The translations under genes and the position numbers were made by a program. Of a DNA stretch of 64,000 nt, positions 7,974-17,797 are shown one piece after another. The notes under the pieces were generated by a model. The model was not told where the DNA came from. It did not search any database and worked only from the letters and a program-made list of their open reading frames with translations. The DNA is taken from the NCBI RefSeq assembly GCF_002284575.1, contig NZ_NPKJ01000019.1:248001-312000 (forward strand). Direction: 5' to 3'. The DNA is from Mesorhizobium temperatum. GTDB taxonomy: Bacteria; Pseudomonadota; Alphaproteobacteria; Rhizobiales; Rhizobiaceae. Numbering within the stretch: position 1 is the first letter of the stretch; every line of letters starts with the position of its first letter.

Positions 7974-10900
7974 TCAGCCGAATACAAGCTCCGGCAGAAC
8001 TGCTTCCCAGACATCTCGGTGAAGGTGCACCCGGAACTCTTCCAGACTATCGGACTTGCGCCAGCGCACGATGGCACCGACCTCGCCGCGCAGGAAGATG
8101 AGGCCTTCGGGAGGCGACCAGCTTCTGGCCATGCGTCCGAGGGCCTGCCCTTGTTTGTCCTGTATCATCCAGAGCGGGCCATCGCGCACGATCTGAATCG
8201 GATCTCCTACTTTCGCCGCCGAGATGGCGGCGAGGGAGGGATTGCCCGGCCTGAGACGCCCTGCCCATGACAGGTCCACGGTCTTAAGGTTCGGCACCTG
8301 GTACAGCGCGGTCGGAAGAGCGACGCCGTCGGCGACAGCCGGCGCGGCTCGGCGCAGCACATGCTCTTTGTCCTGCTGGACGAACGGATGCTGACCTTGA
8401 GCAATGATCGCGAGGCTGCGTCGCGCCCGGGTCATGGCGACATAGAACAGGCGGCGCGGCGCATCGTGGTCCTCGCCTTGGGAAGGCTTGTCCCAACCGC
8501 CATTCAGGATGACGACATCCTCGAATTCCAGGCCTTTCGATCGATGCGCCGTCAGCAGCAGCAGCGCGCGCTGATCGCTGCGGGCATCATTGGCCCACTC
8601 AGCGAACCACTCGACAAGGTCCGGCACGGGCATGGTCTTGTTCGCAAGCTCCTTTGCAAGCGCGGCGATGCCTTCGGCGATCAGATCCGTCCAGCGGTTG
8701 GACGGTATCACGTTCAGCATATCCACCAGATCACGGACGGCCAGCAGACGGGTATTATCGCGGCGCAGTGTGTCGATGAACTGCTGCATCTCGCGCAGGC
8801 GCCAGATGCTGGGCAGGCTCTCGTTTGCCATCTCCACTGGGATGCCAAGCGTTTCGGCATAGGCCCGCACCGAAGCCAGCCGCCGCCAGTCGCGCGCGAT
8901 GATCGCGGCGCGCGACCAGCTCCACTCCGGATCAAGGCGCGAAAGCCGGACGAGTTCATCCATCGCGGCCATGGCCTGCGCCACGTCACCGGCCCGGCAG
9001 TCCAGCACATGCACTCGCCCTTGCGCAACCGGATCGAGCGCCGCCATGTCTCCGCCGGGCGGCGCTACGCTGCGCTTGCGATCTATGGCAATGTCGTGTC
9101 CCGCTTTCATGCGGTCAGCGGCGGGCGCAATGACTGCGTTGGCCGCCGCAATGATATGTCCGGTCGAACGGTAATTCTCGACCAGGAATTGCGGTCGTGC
9201 ACGATAGTCGGCCTCGAACTGCCGGATGAAGCGGATGGACGCACCGGCGAAGGCGTAGATGTTCTGATCGTCATCGCCCACCGCAAAAAGGCTGAGCCGA
9301 AGGTCCGGATCGTCCAGGGAGCGGCCCGCAACGGCCGAGATCAGCGCGTATTCCTCAGGGCCGATGTCCTGATACTCGTCCACCAGAATCCAGCGATAAC
9401 CCTGGATCAGGGTGTCGCGTTGTGCCTCCGCCTCGGGCTTGCTGAGCCCTTCGCCGTTCAACTGGCGCACGGCCTCCATGACGATCCCGTCGAAGTCGTG
9501 CGTCGTCTCGTTCGCACTTCCGGCAAAGCTCGCCCCCACCAGCCGCATGGCGAGGGCGTGGCATGTGGATATGGTCACCGCATTCGCGTCATCGCCGATC
9601 AGGTGGCGGAGCCGGATGCGTATCTCGGCGGCGGCATGACGGTTGTAAGTCAGCACTAGGATGCCGCGCGGATCCTCGCGACGGACCCGGATGAGATAGG
9701 CGATGCGGTGCACCAGAACGCGCGTCTTACCTGAACCCGGTCCTGCCAGGACCAGGACGCTGGTCTGTTCGCGGTCGTCGGCGACGATCTCTTGCTGAAC
9801 CGGGTTCTTCAGTGCCTCAACGATCGCTTTCCAGGAGGTGCCGGTGGTTTGACGCCGGATCTCGCCGCCCTTGCCGGGCATCCAGCGGCGCAGGAAGGCG
9901 TCGCGATCGAGCACGAAGTAGTCCTCGGACAGCCGCAGCGCCTGATCCATCGCGGCAAGGCCCTTTTCGGCATAGGCCGCCATCACATGGGTCTGGATCG
10001 TCTGCTCGGCGTAGTGTTCCTCGAGGGGTACAAAATCCTTCGCGGTGAACTGGCCGCCCGAAGGGTTCAGATGGACCGTCATCGCCGGCCGAAAGATCGT
10101 CAGCCCCTTGCCTAGCGTCACCACCTCCTGCTCGTGCAGCCACAGAAGTGCGCGGTCCATCAGCTTGGTCATGTCCTGAATGCCGCCGCCGCGCAGCAGG
10201 GCGTCTCCGGTCAGGGTGGCGAGCAGATCGCCCATCGTGGTTTCGACCTGGATGTCCTTGCCGCGGCTGCCATTCGGCAGCTTGCCCAGAAGATGACCCA
10301 GCAACAGTTCGGCGCCCTGCTGCCGCAGGCTTGCCGTCTGTTCCAGTGCCTGCCAGGTCCTTTGCAGTGTCACCATCAATGTGTTGCGCGAAGCCTTGCG
10401 CAGCCGCAGATTGCCCTTGCCACCATCCTGATCGCGCCCGTCACGGCCCATGCTGCGCAGCAGCTTTTCCACGATGTCGGGTCGCACTGCGCTGTGCCCC
10501 CGATTGCGGAGCGCCTGAGAGGTTTCGGCCAGATGCAGGGGAATGCCTCCGGCACCTTCGGCATCGGGGGCGGCCTCGCGCATCAGGGTGATCAGCGCGG
10601 TTTCAAGCCGTGCGGCCTGCGCCAGCCGCTGCTGCGAATGACCCTCGACTGCGACATGGACAAAGATCGTGACCACGACGTCGTTGCGGGCGATCCCGAG
10701 CGCCTCGAGATCCGCCATCGCCTTGTTCAGCATACCCCCTGTCAATCCGCTGATCCCGACCAGCTCATCGGTGGAAATGCCATGATCGGGGGGCGCGTTC
10801 ATCAGGTGGCGGGTAATATCCAGAAGCTGCTTGCGACGGGTGCCGGTGATCGCGGCCTTGGCCAGGATCGCCTCGACTTCTTCCAGGTTGCGGATTCTAA

Positions 10901-11063
10901 GGCATGAGGGAAAGACCTGAACTCGGTTTTCTTCGCGGCTCAGGAGCGTGGCCTCTTCCAGCCAGGACACAGCGGTTTTCACTCTCGTGTCGTCGGTGGC
11001 GCTGTCGCGCTCGAACTCCTGATCACGTTCGGCTCGCACGACTTCGCCTGAGGTGGCGACCAC
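7974..11063 (-). CDS. C-terminal fragment: UvrD-type helicase
   Basis: This is the part after the amber codon if translation restarts at the first available codon (GTG at 11063); no obvious ribosome binding site supports a real restart. The first 420 residues have no domain I recognise. Residues 437-447 carry 'VLAGPGSGKTR', followed by all SF1A motifs. The frame is fully open from the amber codon to 7974, with no further damage over 3.2 kb. Confidence 0.6.
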   Translation of the reverse strand: MVATSGEVVRAERDQEFERDSATDDTRVKTAVSWLEEATLLSREENRVQVFPSCLRIRNLEEVEAILAKAAITGTRRKQLLDITRHLMNAPPDHGISTDELVGISGLTGGMLNKAMADLEALGIARNDVVVTIFVHVAVEGHSQQRLAQAARLETALITLMREAAPDAEGAGGIPLHLAETSQALRNRGHSAVRPDIVEKLLRSMGRDGRDQDGGKGNLRLRKASRNTLMVTLQRTWQALEQTASLRQQGAELLLGHLLGKLPNGSRGKDIQVETTMGDLLATLTGDALLRGGGIQDMTKLMDRALLWLHEQEVVTLGKGLTIFRPAMTVHLNPSGGQFTAKDFVPLEEHYAEQTIQTHVMAAYAEKGLAAMDQALRLSEDYFVLDRDAFLRRWMPGKGGEIRRQTTGTSWKAIVEALKNPVQQEIVADDREQTSVLVLAGPGSGKTRVLVHRIAYLIRVRREDPRGILVLTYNRHAAAEIRIRLRHLIGDDANAVTISTCHALAMRLVGASFAGSANETTHDFDGIVMEAVRQLNGEGLSKPEAEAQRDTLIQGYRWILVDEYQDIGPEEYALISAVAGRSLDDPDLRLSLFAVGDDDQNIYAFAGASIRFIRQFEADYRARPQFLVENYRSTGHIIAAANAVIAPAADRMKAGHDIAIDRKRSVAPPGGDMAALDPVAQGRVHVLDCRAGDVAQAMAAMDELVRLSRLDPEWSWSRAAIIARDWRRLASVRAYAETLGIPVEMANESLPSIWRLREMQQFIDTLRRDNTRLLAVRDLVDMLNVIPSNRWTDLIAEGIAALAKELANKTMPVPDLVEWFAEWANDARSDQRALLLLTAHRSKGLEFEDVVILNGGWDKPSQGEDHDAPRRLFYVAMTRARRSLAIIAQGQHPFVQQDKEHVLRRAAPAVADGVALPTALYQVPNLKTVDLSWAGRLRPGNPSLAAISAAKVGDPIQIVRDGPLWMIQDKQGQALGRMARSWSPPEGLIFLRGEVGAIVRWRKSDSLEEFRVHLHRDVWEAVLPELVFG

Positions 11064-11240
11064 GGTGCCGGTCTTCTTCGTCCGCTCGTCCAGCCGCCGC
11101 AGGGCCTTGAGGATGGCACCGATTTCGTGCCGGGCCAGGCGCGAGCGCGCCGAAAGCGAGAACTGCCGCTCGACATCCTCGACGGCGAACAGCAGGACGC
11201 AATTGGCATGCGCGCGATCGCGGCCCGCTCGGCCGGCTTC

Positions 11241-13076
11241 CTACAGGTAATTCTCCAATGATCCGGGAATATCGCCATGAACCACCAGCCGGATATCGGG
11301 CTTGTCGATCCCCATGCCGAAAGCGTTGGTCGCGGCGATGATGCGCAGTTCGCCGATACGGAAGCGTTCCTGAATGTCGCGCTTTTCCTCGGGCGTCAGA
11401 CCGGCGTGGAACCGTTCCGCCGACAGACCCTGCTGTTTGAGGAAATCGGCGACGCGTTGCGTCTCGTTGCGTGTGGCACAGTAGACCACCGCACCCGAAG
11501 CGCCGTCCTGTGGCAGCTTGGCCTCGATCACGTCGAGGATATCGGCCAGCTTGGTGCCGGGCTGCGTCGGCCGGACCTCGAAGCTGAGATTGGTGCGCAC
11601 CGCGCCGCCGTCCAGCAGCATCAGTTCGCGCTCGAGACGTGATTGGAAATGGTCGCGGATGTCGCGCACCACTTCGGGCTTGGCGGTGGCGGTCAGACAA
11701 AGCACCGGGGCAGCAGCTTCATCCCCTACGGATTCCTTGATGAAGCGGCTGATATAGCGGTAGTCGGGCCGAAAATCGTGGCCCCATTTCGACACGCAAT
11801 GCGCCTCGTCCAGCACCCAGAGTCCGATTTCACGCTGTGCCAGAACCGAGCGGACCGAGTTGCTGCGCAATTGCTCGGGCGAGATCAGCAGCATTGCCGC
11901 CTCGCCCATACGCACACGGTCCAGCGCATCCTGCCGCTCGGGCATCGACAGCATTCCGTTGACGGTTACGGCCGAGGAAATGCCCGCCCGCGCCATGCCC
12001 TGCACCTGATCGGCCATCAGCGCGACCAGCGGAGAGATCACTACTGTCAGCGCCCCAGTCTTGTCGAATTTCGACAGGGCGGGAATTTGGTAGCAGACCG
12101 ATTTGCCGGTGCCGGTCGGCAGAATCCCGAGGACGCTCGCCCCGCGCATCGCCTCATCGACGATTCGCTCCTGGAGGGGGCGGCCCATATCGTCCACCGG
12201 CTGCGCGCGGAAGGCATTGAACCCGAACCAGCGCGACAGCGCGCGGACCGGGTCGTTTTTCTCACTGCACCAGGCGCAATCCGGGCTTTCGCAATTGGTA
12301 TCGCGCAGGTGCCGCACGATCAGTGCAGCCTCGCGGAATTGCGCCCGCACCCAGGGCGGCATGACGGAATCCCCGCCCGCGACCAGGATCCAGGACAAAG
12401 CATAGGCCATGGGCCATCCGAGCTGCGGGTTCGAAAGGCGGCTCAGCGTCTGCTCGACCCGCCTCTCGCAGGCACGCCCCGCCAGCAGCCGGGAAATCGC
12501 TTCTCTCGCCGCAAGAGGACCCGGCGCAGGAGCTCCCCGAACCTCCTGGAACACTGCGTCGAACCCACCTGGGTTTTCCATTCTCGTAGTAAGGAAATGA
12601 AAGGCTGCTACGGCATCGGGCTGGTCGGCATTCTGCTGCGTCAAAGCCGCCAGTTGATTGCGCAGCACCTGAAACACCAGTCGCGCATCCATTTCCGGAT
12701 CGTTGACATGGCCCGCTTGCAGGCGCCCGTCGTGGTAGTGCTTGACTAGGTGGTGATAGGGATTGCGCGGAAATGCGAGCGGATTGAGCCATAGGGTGTC
12801 GATCGGCGATCGAAAAATGTTCGCGAGTCCAGGCCGCAATGCGACTAGATGAGGCAAGTCATGTCGAATGATGTTGTGGCCGAGCAGATGCTCGGCCGCG
12901 GCTGACTCTGCTCCCAGACGGTCAAGGGCCGCATCGAGATCGCGTTTCTTTGCAAGGATTGAGGGACGAGCGTCATCACGCACCGCCGCAAAAGCGAAGA
13001 TGGTAGCGGTTGCAGGATCCACTTCCAGATCGACCGAAACGCAACGCTGCAAAAAGGGTTGGAAAGGCTCAGTCAT
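11241..13076 (-). CDS. N-terminal fragment: exonuclease-like domain plus RecQ helicase core
   Basis: This is the translated part before the amber codon, 611 residues from an ATG at 13076. The exonuclease-like motifs are D16/E18 ('VSVDLEVDP'), 'LLGHNIIRHDLPHL' (64-77) and D126/D130 ('NDPEMDARLVF'). RecQ motifs run in order: 'GILPTGTGKSVCYQIP', 'VVISPLVALMADQV', 'LWVLDEAHCVSKWGHDFRP', 'LTATA', 'VVYCATRNETQRV', and 'ATNAFGMGIDKPDIRLVVH'. It ends at 'ENYL', immediately before the arginine-finger motif VI. Without motif VI an SF2 helicase is expected to be inactive. Confidence 0.75.
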   Translation of the reverse strand: MTEPFQPFLQRCVSVDLEVDPATATIFAFAAVRDDARPSILAKKRDLDAALDRLGAESAAAEHLLGHNIIRHDLPHLVALRPGLANIFRSPIDTLWLNPLAFPRNPYHHLVKHYHDGRLQAGHVNDPEMDARLVFQVLRNQLAALTQQNADQPDAVAAFHFLTTRMENPGGFDAVFQEVRGAPAPGPLAAREAISRLLAGRACERRVEQTLSRLSNPQLGWPMAYALSWILVAGGDSVMPPWVRAQFREAALIVRHLRDTNCESPDCAWCSEKNDPVRALSRWFGFNAFRAQPVDDMGRPLQERIVDEAMRGASVLGILPTGTGKSVCYQIPALSKFDKTGALTVVISPLVALMADQVQGMARAGISSAVTVNGMLSMPERQDALDRVRMGEAAMLLISPEQLRSNSVRSVLAQREIGLWVLDEAHCVSKWGHDFRPDYRYISRFIKESVGDEAAAPVLCLTATAKPEVVRDIRDHFQSRLERELMLLDGGAVRTNLSFEVRPTQPGTKLADILDVIEAKLPQDGASGAVVYCATRNETQRVADFLKQQGLSAERFHAGLTPEEKRDIQERFRIGELRIIAATNAFGMGIDKPDIRLVVHGDIPGSLENYL

Positions 13077-13727
13077 ATTGCAGCGCTGTACTCACGGGAT
13101 GAAACGGTTAGCGATCATGGTCGCGCTCGACGAAAGGTCAACGTTCAACTTGAGCCACAAAGACGTTGCCCGACAGCCACCTATCCAGCTCAGTTCAATA
13201 ACGCGACCCGTAATGTGCAGGTTATCGACTAATCCCGATTGTGCCTCACAGAGGGTAATGTGCGCAGCGGCAACCATCCGAGAAGCAATATCTGCCAAAT
13301 GCCGCAATCTGGGGCTATAGCACACGGTGCTTTGATGCCTAGAGGTGCCGCGAAGGGTTGAGGAGGCTGAAGGTTTCGATTTGAAATTGCTCGCTGCGAC
13401 TGACGGGATGAGAAAGTCGCGCGAACTCGCTGCCCGAGGATCCAGTGCCAGCCCAAGCGCGCCATAGTTCCGACAGTGGCAGCTTTTTGGCAACGACGGC
13501 AGAGCGACTACTGACCGAGTTGAGGCACATTGCTGCCGGCAGCCTTGGGGCCGAGTGCGGACCCTCCGCAATCAGCGCGGAACTGTCAGAAAGCGGAAGT
13601 AGCGACAGCAGCAGATCGCTCACCTGTCCCAACAAACGACGCGCGGTGAGACGGGCGGCACGCCAAACGTGCTGTCAGGGCTGGGCGGAACGCCGCAGAG
13701 CGGCGTCCCGTGGCTTCGTTCACAAGT
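13077..13727. other. Gene-free stretch with a stem-loop after the ABC operon
   Basis: About 650 bases with no gene I can support; the open frames have unlikely compositions. At 13690-13706 there is a perfect 7-base-pair stem with a 3-base loop (ACGCCGC / GCGGCGT). It lies about 22 bases beyond the last gene of the ABC operon on the minus strand. No U-run follows it, so it could protect the 3' end rather than act as a classic terminator. Confidence 0.45.
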
Positions 13728-15245
13728 CTAGTTCTTGACCACGTCTTCCAGAAAGAACCGGCCCAGCGGATTCTGGTAGAAGTTCTCGATGTTATTACGC
13801 GAGACGTTGATGAACGGGCTGTAGTACAGATCGATCCAGTTGACGTCCTCTTTGGCCATCTTCTGCAGATCGGTGTACATTTGCTCGCGCTTGGCCGGAT
13901 CCATCTCGATGCGCGCCGCCGCAACCAGCTCCTTGACCTTCTCGTTGTTGTAGCGCGTCATGTAATTCATGTTCGCGTCGTGGCCGAGAACGAAGGTGGT
14001 CTTCTGGTCTGGGTCGAGGATGTCGTTGGTCCAGTAGTTGACACAGATGTCATAGTCGCCGGCCACCAGCATGTCCCATTCCTGGCTCGGGTCGACCTTC
14101 TGGATGTGGACGGTGACTCCGGCTTTGGCGAGCTGCTGCTGCAGCAGCACGGCCGTCTGCTCGACGATCTCGTCGCCGGCCCGTACGACGTAGTTGAGCG
14201 TCAGGTCCGAGGCCCCGGCGTCGGCCAGCATCTGCTTGGCCTTTTCCGGATCGTAGGGCCGCTTCAGATTGTCGGCGTAGTAATAGAGCGCGCCCTTCGG
14301 GACGTAGGAGTTTGCGACCTCGCCGTAGCCGAACGTCACCGTGTCGACCACAGCCTGCTCGTCGATGGCCATGTCGAGGGCCTGCCGCACCTCCTTCTTC
14401 GCCAGCGCGCCATGCTCGTGGTTAATCAGCAGGTGATCCTCGCGGGTCGACGGGTCGAGATGGACGGTGAGGTTGGAATCCTTCTGCAGTTCGGCGACGC
14501 GTGAGAACGGCACAAAGATCGCGGTGTCGAGCTGGCCGGCCTGCACGTTCAGCATGCGGGTGTTATCGTCCGGCACGGAGATCCACTCGACGCCGTCGAG
14601 GCTGACACGATCGGCCTCCCAGAAATGCGGGTTTTTCGCCAGGATGACACGGTCGCCGCGCCTCCATTCCGTGATGGTGAAGGCGCCAGAGCCGATGGGT
14701 GTTTCGGCATATTTCTCCGGACCGAGCGTCTCGAAGCCCTTCTTGGAAAGAACCGAGGCGATCGGGAAGGCCAGCGTCGCCAGGAACGGCGCGGTCGCCT
14801 GCTTGAGTTTGATCGTGACGGTCTTTGGATCGGTTGCCTCGACCGTATCCATCACCTTGAAAGGATCCGCCCACAGCGAGCCCTCGTCATCCCTGATGCG
14901 GGTGAGGCTGAACACCACGTCGTCGGCCGTCAAGTCGGAGCCGTCCGAGAACTTCGCGTCGCGCAGCTTGAGCGTATAGGTGAGGCCGTCCGGACTGACC
15001 TCCCAACTCTCGGCGAGACCGGGCTCCAGCTTGGTGCCCGTCTTGTCGACGCGGATCAGCACGTCATAGACGTTGGCGAACACCCACAGGTCGATGTTCT
15101 GGGCGGTCTTGATCGGATCGAAGGTGGTCGAGTCTTCGCGCCGGCCAATCGTGAGTACGCCGGCGGCTTCTGCGAGCGTCGCCCCCAGGGACAGGCTGGT
15201 CATAACGGTGACCAAGCCGATGCGCATCCATTTGCTTCTTAACAT
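13728..15245 (-). CDS. ABC transporter periplasmic substrate-binding protein (family 5, DppA/OppA type)
   Basis: About 505 residues with a Sec signal peptide ('LVTVMTSLSLGATLAEAAG'). The SBP_bac_5 pattern is clear: 'ESWEVSPDGLTYTLKLRDAKFSDGSDLTADDVVFSL', 'PIGSGAFTITEWRRGDRVILAKNPHFW', and the 'YVPKGALYY' region. It captures the ligand for the two permeases and the fused ATPase upstream; the gap to the ATPase gene is 30 bases. In PipR-type loci of other plant-associated bacteria the equivalent protein delivers a plant-derived signal or peptide. That ligand assignment is inferred from context only. Confidence 0.88.
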   Translation of the reverse strand: MLRSKWMRIGLVTVMTSLSLGATLAEAAGVLTIGRREDSTTFDPIKTAQNIDLWVFANVYDVLIRVDKTGTKLEPGLAESWEVSPDGLTYTLKLRDAKFSDGSDLTADDVVFSLTRIRDDEGSLWADPFKVMDTVEATDPKTVTIKLKQATAPFLATLAFPIASVLSKKGFETLGPEKYAETPIGSGAFTITEWRRGDRVILAKNPHFWEADRVSLDGVEWISVPDDNTRMLNVQAGQLDTAIFVPFSRVAELQKDSNLTVHLDPSTREDHLLINHEHGALAKKEVRQALDMAIDEQAVVDTVTFGYGEVANSYVPKGALYYYADNLKRPYDPEKAKQMLADAGASDLTLNYVVRAGDEIVEQTAVLLQQQLAKAGVTVHIQKVDPSQEWDMLVAGDYDICVNYWTNDILDPDQKTTFVLGHDANMNYMTRYNNEKVKELVAAARIEMDPAKREQMYTDLQKMAKEDVNWIDLYYSPFINVSRNNIENFYQNPLGRFFLEDVVKN

Positions 15246-15275
15246 CGGTATTCCCCTTCTGGTTTGCCTTTGGTT

Positions 15276-16952
15276 TCAGTTTGCGACCCCGTCGGCCTGC
15301 GGGGTCGCCATCTTCGCGGGAGCAAGCAGCGGCTTGTCCGGATCGATATGTGGAACGGCGGCAATCAGCGCGGCGGTGTAGGCATGCTTCGGCCGGGAGA
15401 ACACTTCCTCCGACCGACCTTCCTCGACGATCACGCCGCGGTGCATCACCACAACACGCTGGCAGAGATTGCGAACGATTGCGAGATCGTGGGCGATAAA
15501 TATCAGCGTGAGCGACATACGTTCCACCAGTTCGCGGAACAACTCCACGATCTGCGCCTGGATAGTGACGTCGAGGGCGGCCACGCACTCGTCCGCAATG
15601 ATAAGTTTCGGGTCGACGGCGAGCGCGCGAGCTATGCCGGCCCGCTGGCATTGGCCGCCGCTCATCGAGCGCGGCTTGCGGTCGAGGAACGCGCGCCCCA
15701 AGCCGACCAGGTCGAGCAGTTCGCCGCAGCGTGCCGGAATTTGCGCGGTCTCGATCTTGCCCTGTACCCGCAGGACCTCCGCCAGCATCTTGCCAACGGT
15801 AAGATGAGGATTGAGGGCGTTGTAGGGGTCCTGGAAAACCATGGCGGTTTGACGTCGCAGCATGCCGAGGACTGCGCGACCCGATGCGATGTCCGTACCA
15901 TCGAACCGTATCGTGCCTGACGAGACCGGCGTAAGTCCAAGGACGGCGCGCGCCAGAGTGCTCTTGCCGCTTCCGGATTCGCCGACAATGCCGACCGTTT
16001 CGCCCGGCATGACACGGAGTGTGACCCCATTGACGGCATCAACCGCGCCTCGCCGGAACAGGCCGCCCGTGGCGAAGCGCACGTGCAGCTTCTCGATGTC
16101 GACCACCGGCACCGCTCCGGGTGCCCGGAGCTCCTCAGCCTTTGCCGGCATGTCCTCCTCCGGCAGCGAGGGATGACTGGCGATCAGCGAACGGGTGTAG
16201 GCATGCGCCGGCGCCGCAAGCAGACCGCGCTTCTCTCCAATCTCCACCAGTCGACCTTGCCACATCACCGCGATGCGGTCGCAGACTTGGGCGACGATGC
16301 CGAGATCGTGGGTGACCAGGATCACCGAGAGTCCACGCCTGGCGCGGATGTCCATCAGAAGCCGCAGGATTTGCGCCTGTATCGTCACGTCGAGTGCCGT
16401 CGTCGGCTCGTCGGCGATCAGGATCCTGGGATTGCTCGATAGCGCCGCGCCGATCATGGCGCGCTGGCGCATGCCGCCGGAGAATTCGTGCGGGTAGCTA
16501 TCGTATTGCCGAGCCGGATCCGGAAACCCGACCTGGGCGAGGATAGCCACCGCCGCGGCGCGCGCCGCCTTGGCGTCCAGCCGCTGGTGAAAGCGGATGC
16601 CCTCGGTGATCTGGTCGCCGATCCTCATGACCGGGTCGAGATGGCTGCTCGGATTCTGAAAGATCATGCCGATTTCACCGCCGCGCACCGCGAGCATCTC
16701 GGCTTCCGGCGCGGTCGTCAGCTCACGCCCGGAAAGTGTGATCGAGCCACCGCTGATCCTGAGCCGGCTCGATGGCAGCAGCCTAACGAGTGAGCGGCAG
16801 AGCAGGCTCTTGCCCGACCCGCTCTCCCCGACCAGCCCGAGCACTTCTCCCGGGGCGAGATCGAGCGACACGGCATCGAGCAGGGTACGCTCCCCGCCGT
16901 CACCGACATGGACGACCGTCAGGTCGGTGACCTTGAGCAGCGCCGCGATCAC
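15276..16952 (-). CDS. Fused dipeptide-type ABC transporter ATPase (DppD-DppF like)
   Basis: About 558 residues with two complete ATPase domains in one chain. The first has Walker A 'GLVGESGSGKSLLC', signature 'SGGMRQRAMIG' and Walker B 'LIADEPTTALD'. The second has 'GIVGESGSGKSTLAR', 'SGGQCQRAGIA' and 'IIADECVAALD', where Cys replaces the usual Pro after the catalytic Glu. The start is a GTG at 16952 overlapping the preceding permease stop (GTGA), so translation is coupled. The open frame extends further upstream, but that part is a shadow of the permease. It energises peptide-type uptake. Confidence 0.88.
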   Translation of the reverse strand: MIAALLKVTDLTVVHVGDGGERTLLDAVSLDLAPGEVLGLVGESGSGKSLLCRSLVRLLPSSRLRISGGSITLSGRELTTAPEAEMLAVRGGEIGMIFQNPSSHLDPVMRIGDQITEGIRFHQRLDAKAARAAAVAILAQVGFPDPARQYDSYPHEFSGGMRQRAMIGAALSSNPRILIADEPTTALDVTIQAQILRLLMDIRARRGLSVILVTHDLGIVAQVCDRIAVMWQGRLVEIGEKRGLLAAPAHAYTRSLIASHPSLPEEDMPAKAEELRAPGAVPVVDIEKLHVRFATGGLFRRGAVDAVNGVTLRVMPGETVGIVGESGSGKSTLARAVLGLTPVSSGTIRFDGTDIASGRAVLGMLRRQTAMVFQDPYNALNPHLTVGKMLAEVLRVQGKIETAQIPARCGELLDLVGLGRAFLDRKPRSMSGGQCQRAGIARALAVDPKLIIADECVAALDVTIQAQIVELFRELVERMSLTLIFIAHDLAIVRNLCQRVVVMHRGVIVEEGRSEEVFSRPKHAYTAALIAAVPHIDPDKPLLAPAKMATPQADGVAN

Positions 16953-17797
16953 TCGTGAACCCCGAACAAATCGGCCAGCCCGTCGCCGATCATGCTGAAG
17001 GCGAAGGCGAGCGTCACGATCGCAAGCCCCGGGAACAGTGTAATCCACCACGCGGTGGTGACGAAGGCTTGGCCTTCCGCCACCATCACGCCCCACTCCG
17101 CGACTGGCGGCTGCACGCCCAGCCCGAGGTAGCTGATGGCCGCGCCATTCAGCAGGACGAGGACCGCGTCGGACATCGCGAAGACGACCGAGCCGGCAGC
17201 GGCATTGGGCAGGAGGTGACGGAACATGATGCGCATGCGGCTGAAGCCGAGGCTGACCGCCGCAACCGCGTAGTCGTGGTTCTTGAGCACGAGCATCTGG
17301 GCGCGGATGAGCCGCGCGTAGGAAACCCAGCCGACGAGGGCCATGGCGATGTAAAAACTGGCCAGGCCAGGCCCCAGGATCGCAATGATCGACAGCATCA
17401 GTACCAGGAACGGGAAGGCCAAGATGACGTCGACCAGCCGCATGAAGATGGCGTCGACTATCCCGCCGAAGAAGCCGGCTACCGTGCCCAGCGTGGTGCC
17501 GATGAGAAAGGGGAAGATAACGCCGATGACGGCGATCTTGAGGTCGATGCGCGTACCCCAGATGACGCGCGAGAAGATGTCGCGGCCGAAATTGTCGGTC
17601 CCGAACGGGTGCAGCCAGGACGGCCCCTGGAGCCGTGCTGTCGCGTCCTGGGCGATCGGATCGTAGGGCGCGATCAGCGGCGCGCCGAGCGCGAGGACGA
17701 CGAACGCCCCAAGCAGGAAGACGCCGGCCGCCAGCGTACCACGGCGGCGAAAGCGGCCCTTCCTGCCGAGCGCGGGCGCGGCCAAGGGCTCGCTCAC
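16949..17797 (-). CDS. ABC transporter permease (DppC type)
   Basis: 282 residues with an N-terminal cytoplasmic stretch and about six membrane segments. It contains the N-terminal motif 'APYDPIAQDATARLQGPSWLHPFGTDNFGRDIFSRVIWGTRIDL', typical of OppC/DppC (quoted in overlapping parts of the conserved region). The EAA-type loop is near 'AAVSLGFSRMRIMFRHLLPNA'. It overlaps the upstream permease gene by 4 bases (ATGA). It forms the inner-membrane channel with the DppB-type partner. Confidence 0.88.
   Translation of the reverse strand: MSEPLAAPALGRKGRFRRRGTLAAGVFLLGAFVVLALGAPLIAPYDPIAQDATARLQGPSWLHPFGTDNFGRDIFSRVIWGTRIDLKIAVIGVIFPFLIGTTLGTVAGFFGGIVDAIFMRLVDVILAFPFLVLMLSIIAILGPGLASFYIAMALVGWVSYARLIRAQMLVLKNHDYAVAAVSLGFSRMRIMFRHLLPNAAAGSVVFAMSDAVLVLLNGAAISYLGLGVQPPVAEWGVMVAEGQAFVTTAWWITLFPGLAIVTLAFAFSMIGDGLADLFGVHE

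Larger units (their letters stand above)
7974..13076 (-). pseudogene. Giant exonuclease-RecQ-UvrD fusion helicase, interrupted by one amber codon
   Basis: Read as a single frame this is a 1,700-codon gene with one in-frame TAG at 11243-11241 (codon 612). Domain order: a DEDD-type 3'-5' exonuclease-like domain (about 10-140), a linker with a Cys cluster (C262, C267, C270), a RecQ helicase (Walker A about 318-326, DEAH 423-426), then a long middle region of unknown fold. A complete UvrD/Rep-type SF1 helicase follows (Walker A about 1111-1119, DEYQD about 1233-1237, QNIYAFAGAS, ENYRST, AHRSKGLEFEDVV, and the final 'LFYVAMTRAR'). The TAG replaces the Gln of RecQ motif VI: the frame reads ENYL-stop-EAGRAGRD where the family has Q. 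Everything else is intact, so the lesion is recent, a sequencing error, or read through. The gene stands alone. A role in genome maintenance or defence is inference. Confidence 0.8.

Noticed and set aside
8361-9659. Plus-strand open frame of 432 codons across the helicase gene
   Set aside because: Antisense shadow of the UvrD part, whose motifs on the minus strand are unambiguous.
13092-13571. Minus-strand open frame of 159 codons upstream of the helicase gene
   Set aside because: No family resemblance, no ribosome binding site, and Ser/Arg-rich composition typical of a shadow frame.
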